From G016756615 sp035556195 (lineage in GTDB: Bacteria; Pseudomonadota; Alphaproteobacteria; Rhizobiales; Rhizobiaceae): DNA of 64,000 nt. Position 1 is the first letter of the stretch. Each line of letters starts with the position of its first letter. A program made the translations under genes and the position numbers. Below are positions 59,137-64,000 of the stretch, in pieces. The DNA is taken from positions 193,592-257,591 of the forward strand of contig DATMFK010000007.1 in assembly GCA_035556195.1 (NCBI GenBank), written 5' to 3'. Below the pieces are notes generated by a model, which made no database searches, was not told where the DNA came from, and was given only the letters and a program-made list of their open reading frames with translations.

Positions 59137-59295
59137 TCACCCGCCGGGAAGATCCGGAGGGTCAGGTGACGGATCCGGGTCGGGTTCAAGCGACGGGCCT
59201 GGACCAAGCGGCACCGGATTATCGGGGGCCTCCTTATTTTCCTCAGGCTGATGATCCTGTTCTTTCTTTGGCGCGGGCTTTTTGCGGTCAGACAT
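59137..59295 (-). CDS. Small acidic proline-rich protein, 52 residues
   Basis: Frame MSDRKKPAPKKEQDHQPEEN, then KEAPDNPVPLGPGPSLEPDP, then DPSPDPPDLPGG, then stop. A lysine-rich start, an acidic middle and a PDP-repeat tail give an extended, disordered chain. GCAGGGAG lies about 8 bases upstream of the ATG, a convincing ribosome site. No function is recognised; small rhizobial proteins of this kind exist. It lies alone between the decayed zone and the 59572-60216 gene on the same strand. Confidence 0.55.
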   Translation of the reverse strand: MSDRKKPAPKKEQDHQPEENKEAPDNPVPLGPGPSLEPDPDPSPDPPDLPGG

Positions 59296-59571
59296 CAAAA
59301 ATCTCCCTGCAGCAGGAACTCATGGCGGAGAGTAGTTGTTCCGAAAAAGAGAGAGTAGGTCATAAGGACGCCGGCCGCCGATTTGCCTTGGAGTGCAATT
59401 GAGCGGCCAGGTGCAAGGCTGACGTTGCCCGTCGAGCGCGGAGAGCTTGCCCTTAAGATCGGGCGCGAATACGGGCGGCCGATTGCTCGTACTGCACCCC
59501 ATCTTTTGGAAAAGGATGACTTACGCCAAGCCATTCTGAGCACGTCCTTGGCAATGGCATCGTCCGCGGTT
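59296..59571. other. Intergenic stretch
   Basis: Lies between two minus-strand genes. No gene seen; it probably holds the promoter of the small proline-rich gene. Confidence 0.35.
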
Positions 59572-60216
59572 TCACCACGAATATCTATAGCTCGCGCGAA
59601 AACGGGTGACCGGGGCAGCGGCGTTCTCCCAAATCTCGGCTCCGACCTTCACCGCGCCGAGCAACTGTTGCTCGACTTCTGCACTGGTGTTCCAGCGTCC
59701 GCCCGAGACCGAACGCTGACTGCGTGCGACCGCCGAGGTCCCGGTCGCAGGAGAAGATAACGTGACGGAACTCATTGTACTGGCATCGATCTCCGTAGCG
59801 GCCGAGGGACTATGGCTGAAGGCATAGCGGCTCTCGATCTTCACCCAGATACCGGGGGCCACCTCCCGGGATTTCACGTTGGTCAGCGCGATCTCGCGCC
59901 TGCCCTCCAGGCCGCCGATGTTCATGTCTATCCTGGCATCCCCGGCCAGTTCGGTCTTCGGCAGGTTCACCGATCCCCATGCCTTCACCGGAAGCGGCTT
60001 CTCGTCCTGCTTCACGGATGGCTTCCGGCCATCGATCGGGACTTCCGCTCCGGCTTCCACGCGGTCGAGCCTTGCTCCCATACGCATGCTGTAGGTATCG
60101 GTCGCGGTCTTGCTAGGGGTCCAGATCAATGCCTGGTCGGCCAGCGCCTTGCCGTGGGCAAGTGCCGAGAGCACGAGGCAAAGCGCGGCCCCCATGACGT
60201 GCTTTTGTCGCGTCAC
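59572..60216 (-). CDS. Hypothetical exported protein
   Basis: Predicted secreted or outer-membrane protein of 214 residues. A signal peptide spans residues 1-26 (LCLVLSALAHGKALADQ; cleavage after ALA). The body has alternating residues in stretches (YSMRMGARLDRVEAGAEV, then WVKIESRYAFSHSPSAA) and the chain ends in FRASYRYSW, an aromatic final residue as in beta-barrel outer-membrane proteins. No family is recognised with certainty. Upstream AGGAAAACGAC may be the ribosome site. Coding character is good. Confidence 0.65.
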   Translation of the reverse strand: MTRQKHVMGAALCLVLSALAHGKALADQALIWTPSKTATDTYSMRMGARLDRVEAGAEVPIDGRKPSVKQDEKPLPVKAWGSVNLPKTELAGDARIDMNIGGLEGRREIALTNVKSREVAPGIWVKIESRYAFSHSPSAATEIDASTMSSVTLSSPATGTSAVARSQRSVSGGRWNTSAEVEQQLLGAVKVGAEIWENAAAPVTRFRASYRYSW

Positions 60217-61120
60217 GATGTCGTTTTCCTGTTGCCTGATTTTCGGGTGAAGACAGAATTATCACCACAAGTTACAGGTTGCTTTTTGTCGTGAGATCGT
60301 GGCGATCAAGAGGCAGCGCGGTGCCGTCCGGAATTTGATCCCCGAGCTGTTGCCCGATGGACACGCGTCAGGATGCCCTACCATGCAGCAGGATCCAGAG
60401 AGGGGGATCGCACTCTGTGCGGTCCAACACGGCGTTGTCGCCGTGAGACAAAAGGGATGCGCCTCTACTGCACCGTAACGACTGGGAACACGTCGCTCGT
60501 CGGATACTGCCAGTCCTCATGGCCGGTATACCGCCACCGTACGCGCCTTTTGCCCGGCCCTTTATCCGTCATTTACACTCCGTCGCAAGCAATGTCACAT
60601 GTAGCGCATGCTAAATGCCGGTGCGACCTGCTGCAATTGACTACGCGGGCCTGTCCGCTTTCGGGAACACAAGAACGATGCCCGAACGACCGGAATGAGG
60701 GCGCAGTTCAGACGGTCAGAGGACAAAGAGGGTATGTCCGATCTGTTGGATCGGGAACGAGAAAGTGCATCCCGACAACGCTGGCAAACCGCATGGCCGA
60801 TATCCGGACGCTTTCAGGAGTGCTTTGCGCCCACCTTCTTGCCTGCGGTGCGCCGCGCAGCGTGATGTCGCGCTTCGGATCGAGCAGCATCGGTGCGATG
60901 GCTTCATTACCCTATGATTGAATAAGCGGGCTTACTTCCGGTCCTCGCCATAAAGCCGCCCGCCCTCGCGGCGGCAAAGCCGGCGAGGACAACACTCCGG
61001 TTCGGTGCTATGATAGTCTGATGGCGGACCTCGGCCCCATGGGGCGTCAGAGCGCCATGCCGGGGTGGATCAAGGGGCTGAGCGGGTGGGGCGGTTCGCC
61101 GAGCCCGAACAGGAGGGCAA
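60217..61120. other. Stretch without a supported gene
   Basis: About 900 bases with no convincing gene. A plus frame of 182 codons at 60373-60921 is open but has no domain or ribosome site. The region before 61121 carries CGAACAGGAGGGCAA, the ribosome site of the next gene. Confidence 0.4.
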
Positions 61121-62428
61121 ATGACCACCAGATCCTTTCGTCAGCACGTTGCAGCGCTCGGCCTTGTGATGATCCCGCTGCTGGCCAGCGCTCAGCCCGC
61201 TCAGATTTTTCTGGATCCTGTTTCCGGCGACTGCTCAGACCTGAATTTTCGAATGACGACGAACGGTGTAACCCATCCATCTGGACAGCCCCATCCGGGA
61301 CATTGGGCAATCACGACCTACCGGCTTCTTATCAATGGTCGTTCAGAGGACGACCATATCGCCAGCAACTTCACCGATTTATTGCAGAGTTTCAGTACCC
61401 AAAAGACGACGCGCTTCGACGGCACCGCCAGGCTCTCCTGCCTGCAGGCTTCCAATTTTGACATTGAGTTTCAAGCCCGGCCTTCGATCACGCGGATCCA
61501 TTGGGATGCCCTATTTCCACCATGCCAGCCCTGTGCAGATGGATGGGCAAATCTCGTGAATTTCGTCAACGCCCACGAAAGGAAACACCTTTCTGCCATC
61601 ATGGCAGCTGTCCAGGCAGCCAACAGTCAATGGCCGCGGGGATCTCCATCGGCGCGTGTTGTTGAAGTGTGCGGTCCTCCCGGTGCGGCTCTTGTCCGCG
61701 ATTTAGGCTCCCAGTTGATGAAAGAGATTGCGCGGCAGCTCAAGGAAACGGCAACAACACTAGACCGCCAAATCCATGCCGCCGCGATTGCATTGGACAG
61801 TCAAGAACCATATCAGCCACTGGATTGCACAGCTTGCCGCTGCCAGGTTCCGGCAGAGTGTAAGACCGTCACCCTCAGTCCCAACGTCATGCGAGGCGGC
61901 GCGCCGGCGAATGGAGACGTGACGCTGCTCTCCACAGCGCCGTCTGGCGGTGCCGACGTCTTGTTGAAAAGCGATAACCCTGCCGCTAGCATTCCACCCC
62001 AGATCAATGTGCCGCAGGGCGGAACCAGCCAGTCATTCGCTCTTACCCTGACCCCGGTACTGCAAAAGACTGAGGGATTCGTCTATGCAACCCGACCAGG
62101 AGCTGGGAGAATCTGTCGCGCCGAAATATGGGTGTACCCGCCCGAGCTGGTTCTGCTTGAAACTCCGCAAGAGCTGAGCAGCAGTGACACCGGACAAGGG
62201 ACAGTGACCTTAGGCACCATAGCGCCGACGGGTGGAATGGAAGTGCAATTGAGCGCCACGCAATATCTGAACGTTCCGGACCATGTCATCGTGCCGGCAG
62301 GTGCCCTTAAGGCGACCTTCGAGATTCGGGTGAATCCACCTCCCGAACCGGACTACAACAGATCGGAAGAAACGTATGCTGCATTGGCGGGTGTCAAACT
62401 CACCAAGGTGACAAACATTCACCCATGA
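61121..62428 (+). CDS. Exported protein with an HExxH motif and two Ig-like repeats
   Basis: Secreted protein of 435 residues. Signal peptide at 1-25 (VAALGLVMIPLLASAQ, cleavage near ASA). The N-terminal domain (about 30-230) contains WANLVNFVNAHERKHLSAIM with HERKH (about residue 152), the HExxH metal-protease motif, in a helix context like DUF922-type secreted Zn proteases. Cysteines (CQPC, CTACRC, C...CK) suggest disulfides. Residues 260-345 and 345-425 are two Ig-like repeats with the shared pattern (GxVTLxxxAPxGGxxVxLxS, then VPAGxxxxxFxxxVxP). The GGAGGG upstream fixes the ATG. Function unknown; protease or adhesin-like are both possible. Confidence 0.8.
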   Translation: MTTRSFRQHVAALGLVMIPLLASAQPAQIFLDPVSGDCSDLNFRMTTNGVTHPSGQPHPGHWAITTYRLLINGRSEDDHIASNFTDLLQSFSTQKTTRFDGTARLSCLQASNFDIEFQARPSITRIHWDALFPPCQPCADGWANLVNFVNAHERKHLSAIMAAVQAANSQWPRGSPSARVVEVCGPPGAALVRDLGSQLMKEIARQLKETATTLDRQIHAAAIALDSQEPYQPLDCTACRCQVPAECKTVTLSPNVMRGGAPANGDVTLLSTAPSGGADVLLKSDNPAASIPPQINVPQGGTSQSFALTLTPVLQKTEGFVYATRPGAGRICRAEIWVYPPELVLLETPQELSSSDTGQGTVTLGTIAPTGGMEVQLSATQYLNVPDHVIVPAGALKATFEIRVNPPPEPDYNRSEETYAALAGVKLTKVTNIHP

Positions 62429-62749
62429 CGATCCGATTTCCGGCTGCTACCGAAAGCCGAACAAGGTCATGTGGGCGACTCGTGTCGCGGGACCGCCCCG
62501 GCCCCTGCCAGCGCGGTCCACGCTTCCGCTGACGCGCCAGCATCGGAAGTTTTGTTCCCCATTGCAGCGCCGATGCTGATGTCGACCCCTGACCTCCTCA
62601 CTGGACCAGTTCGACGTTGCCGGGCTTCCAGCCCTGTCGACCACGGTTCCAAAGGGCCGTAGAGCCTCAGCACCACAATTCAGCCCTTGCCGGGCATGGT
62701 CTGTACCCTCGCCGAAGATGCGGGCAAGAGAGATCACCTAAATTCATGG
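62429..62749. other. Intergenic stretch
   Basis: No supported gene. Mostly GC-rich sequence between the HExxH gene and the small basic-tailed frame at 62750. Confidence 0.35.
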
Positions 62750-62869
62750 ATGGCCGACAACGCGTTCTCGCCGTTTATGGCAGACGAGCCGTCGTCGGCG
62801 TACTCCTGGGCAGCCAAGCGCAACGAACGCCGGCGGGAGCGTGAACGGAAACGACGAAAGGCGGCTTAG
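62750..62869 (+). CDS. Possible small basic-tailed protein, 39 residues
   Basis: Frame MADNAFSPFMADEPSSAYSW then AAKRNERRRERERKRRKAA: an acidic/aromatic start and a long arginine-lysine tail that could bind nucleic acid. A longer version starting at 62687 is open. The ribosome site is weak (GAGAGA about 18 bases upstream). May be a real small protein or chance. Confidence 0.3.
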   Translation: MADNAFSPFMADEPSSAYSWAAKRNERRRERERKRRKAA

Positions 62870-62954
62870 GATAGCTTTTCGTATCCGGACGTGAGTGGCA
62901 ACTAAAACAAAATTCACGCATTTTAGAAGGCGCCAAGGTTCCGGAGGTCTTCCT

Positions 62955-63290
62955 ATGAATCGGCTTCTATTTTCGATGGCTGACTTCTTATCTCGCCCTC
63001 CGGGATTCTATTTCGTCATTCTCGCGATGGCAGCTAGTACTGCGCTTGTGCCATTTGGCCTGACTGAAGTGGTCACGTACGCTCTCTCGGTCGCGGCGAT
63101 CGTTATCACGAGCGTGGTGTTGATCCAGGGTTTCCGAGACACGGCGGCGATTCACGCCAAGTTGGACGAGATCATTGTGGCCTTGGGAGAAACCCGGAAC
63201 GAGGTAGTCGGACTGGAGCACGAGGAGCCCCACAAAATCGCCAAGGTAGTCGAGCGCCTTGAGCAGGAGGCTGACGAGCCGCGCCGATGA
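62955..63290 (+). CDS. Low-affinity iron permease-like small membrane protein
   Basis: Membrane protein of 111 residues with two hydrophobic helices (FYFVILAMAASTALVPFGL about residue 17, and YALSVAAIVITSVVLIQGF about 43), then a cytoplasmic coiled-coil-like tail: DTAAIHAKLDEIIVALGETR and NEVVGLEHEEPHKIAKVVER. The RDTAAIHxKLDEII stretch matches the low-affinity iron permease family of alphaproteobacteria. The ATG at 62955 has GGAGG 7 bases upstream and is preferred over the upstream frame. The iron transport role in bacteria is not established. Confidence 0.75.
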   Translation: MNRLLFSMADFLSRPPGFYFVILAMAASTALVPFGLTEVVTYALSVAAIVITSVVLIQGFRDTAAIHAKLDEIIVALGETRNEVVGLEHEEPHKIAKVVERLEQEADEPRR

Positions 63291-63390
63291 AGCCGCCAAG
63301 CCAAAGGAAGAGGCGGTGTAGAGATCAAAGGGGACACGATCCGACCCCCGATTGATGGAAGCAACTCGGGAGTAGGGCCCCGATTGGGAT

Positions 63391-63417
63391 CGTTGCCCGG
63401 TCGAATGCCGGGCAACG
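63391..63417. terminator. Hairpin after the iron permease-like gene
   Basis: CGTTGCCCGG, loop TCGAATG, CCGGGCAACG: a perfect 10-base stem 100 bases after the stop codon. No T run, so the role as terminator is tentative. The remainder of 63291-63952 has no supported gene. Confidence 0.4.
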
Positions 63418-63862
63418 CCTGCTGTCGACACTATCTTTTGTTGTGGTGGCAAAACGAGGAACCCGGTAGGTAATCGGCAGAGCCGGGCGCAGCATGCCGA
63501 TGCTACGGATTGATCCTGTACTGGCGCGAGCCGAGATGGCTATTCTTGAGCGAGACTGCTCTGCTACGAGCGGAAGCGCCTCGAGTTTGATCTTCAGGCT
63601 CACTTGGTGTCCGCCCGTATGCTCCGCGCCGAGGTTGCTCTGGCGAGGGGCGGGGTTGTGGTACCATATGCGCCGTCTGCCGCAGCACCTCATAGGCCGC
63701 TTCAGAGTAGCTTGGGACGACGCGACCACGGCGGCGTCTCTCTGGGCATGCAAATATCCGCGATTTTTCACTTTCGTGCTCCCTGGCTATAACCGGGAGC
63801 GCGTGTGATCTCTCAGGCGTCGACTGTGCTTGTGGCTGGTTGCCGGCGATACCAGGAACCTA

Positions 63863-64000
63863 GAGCGGGATCATGCTTGAGTGAATCGGATGAGGATTCC
63901 CGAATAGCTTGAAATGTGATTCATCATGTAGGCCGGAAGGAGGCTGGCATGAATGAGCAAACCATACTCGGTGGATCTGCGTGAACGGGTTGCGGCGCGC
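63863..64000 (+). mobile_element. Left end of an IS630-family element
   Basis: The segment GAGCGGGATCATGCTTGAGT and GAATCGGATGAGGATTCCCG before the transposase start resembles the terminal regions of rhizobial IS630 elements; the exact end and TA target site cannot be set because the right end is outside the window. Confidence 0.5.
63953..64000 (+). CDS. IS630-type transposase, N-terminal 16 codons
   Basis: MSKPYSVDLRERVAAR is the usual beginning of the helix-turn-helix part of IS630 transposases in rhizobia (SxDLRERVV). AAGGAGG lies about 9 bases upstream. The gene runs off the window. Confidence 0.75.
   Translation, partial: MSKPYSVDLRERVAAR

Noticed and set aside
60373..60921. 182-codon open frame
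   Set aside because: No recognisable motif or start signal; residue make-up looks random.
1..64000. CRISPR arrays, tRNA or rRNA genes, prophage or conjugation blocks
   Set aside because: No regular spaced repeats, cloverleaf-like sequences or phage/conjugation gene runs were recognised on reading both strands.

Overview
The window looks like an accessory segment of a high-GC alphaproteobacterial genome, most likely from the Rhizobiales (Mesorhizobium/Phyllobacteriaceae type). Supporting signs are many ABC importers with linked catabolic genes, DUF1127 proteins, an HWE-family histidine kinase, two copies of a dispersed intergenic repeat of the kind common in rhizobia (40942-41020 and 51808-51890), and an IS630-type element at the right edge. 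No tRNA, rRNA, CRISPR array or phage block was seen. The genus is an inference.

Layout. (1) 1-4711, minus strand: arabinose-type sugar uptake and use (partial MalF-like permease, sugar-binding protein, GH51 arabinofuranosidase, ArsR-like regulator). (2) 5300-11950: a catabolic module with a five-gene operon (EhuB-like binding protein, two permeases, ATPase, IclR regulator), an AroE-like dehydrogenase, and a VOC protein-amidase pair. The two control regions share a near-identical palindrome, so the module is probably one regulon. (3) 12.0-13.7 kb: decayed DNA with recognisable metH and XRE-regulator remnants, then a DUF1127 gene. (4) 13814-25783: a DeoR regulator with two tandem choline-kinase-like phosphotransferases, divergent from a Dpp-type importer with a fused double ATPase, a GMC oxidoreductase and an aldehyde dehydrogenase. 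The divergent promoter region carries three copies of a TTGACCG element.

(5) 26.4-33.7 kb: an MFS transporter, an AraC regulator, an MFS pseudogene, a GAF-PAS-HWE sensor kinase, an RND-pump fragment and a secreted lipase-like hydrolase, with much decayed DNA between them. (6) 33871-45112: a cyclic amide/hydantoin-type island with dihydropyrimidinase, ATZ/TRZ-like amidohydrolase, RidA, an FCD regulator with an unusual winged helix, an M20 carbamoylase-like hydrolase, a Pot-type ABC importer and a second amidohydrolase. Two related palindromes mark its two likely promoters. (7) 45439-48718: SDR, AraC regulator, SDR and a GlcG/HbpS-like gene, with the same 20-base element ahead of both SDR genes. 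(8) 49314-58551: lactonase, ribose-type ABC importer with its ATPase split into two genes, IclR regulator, aspartoacylase-like deacylase, threonine-dehydratase-like enzyme and a truncated amidohydrolase. (9) 58.6-64.0 kb: small or poorly known genes, including a secreted protein with an HExxH motif and two Ig-like repeats, a 52-residue proline-rich protein, a low-affinity iron permease-like membrane protein, and the start of an IS630 transposase.

The theme is scavenging. Each block pairs one importer with one regulator and a few enzymes, with substrates that cannot be fixed from sequence alone. The most useful new information is regulatory: four sets of repeated operator-like motifs that tie genes into regulons, three of them pairing a regulator with separate transcription units.
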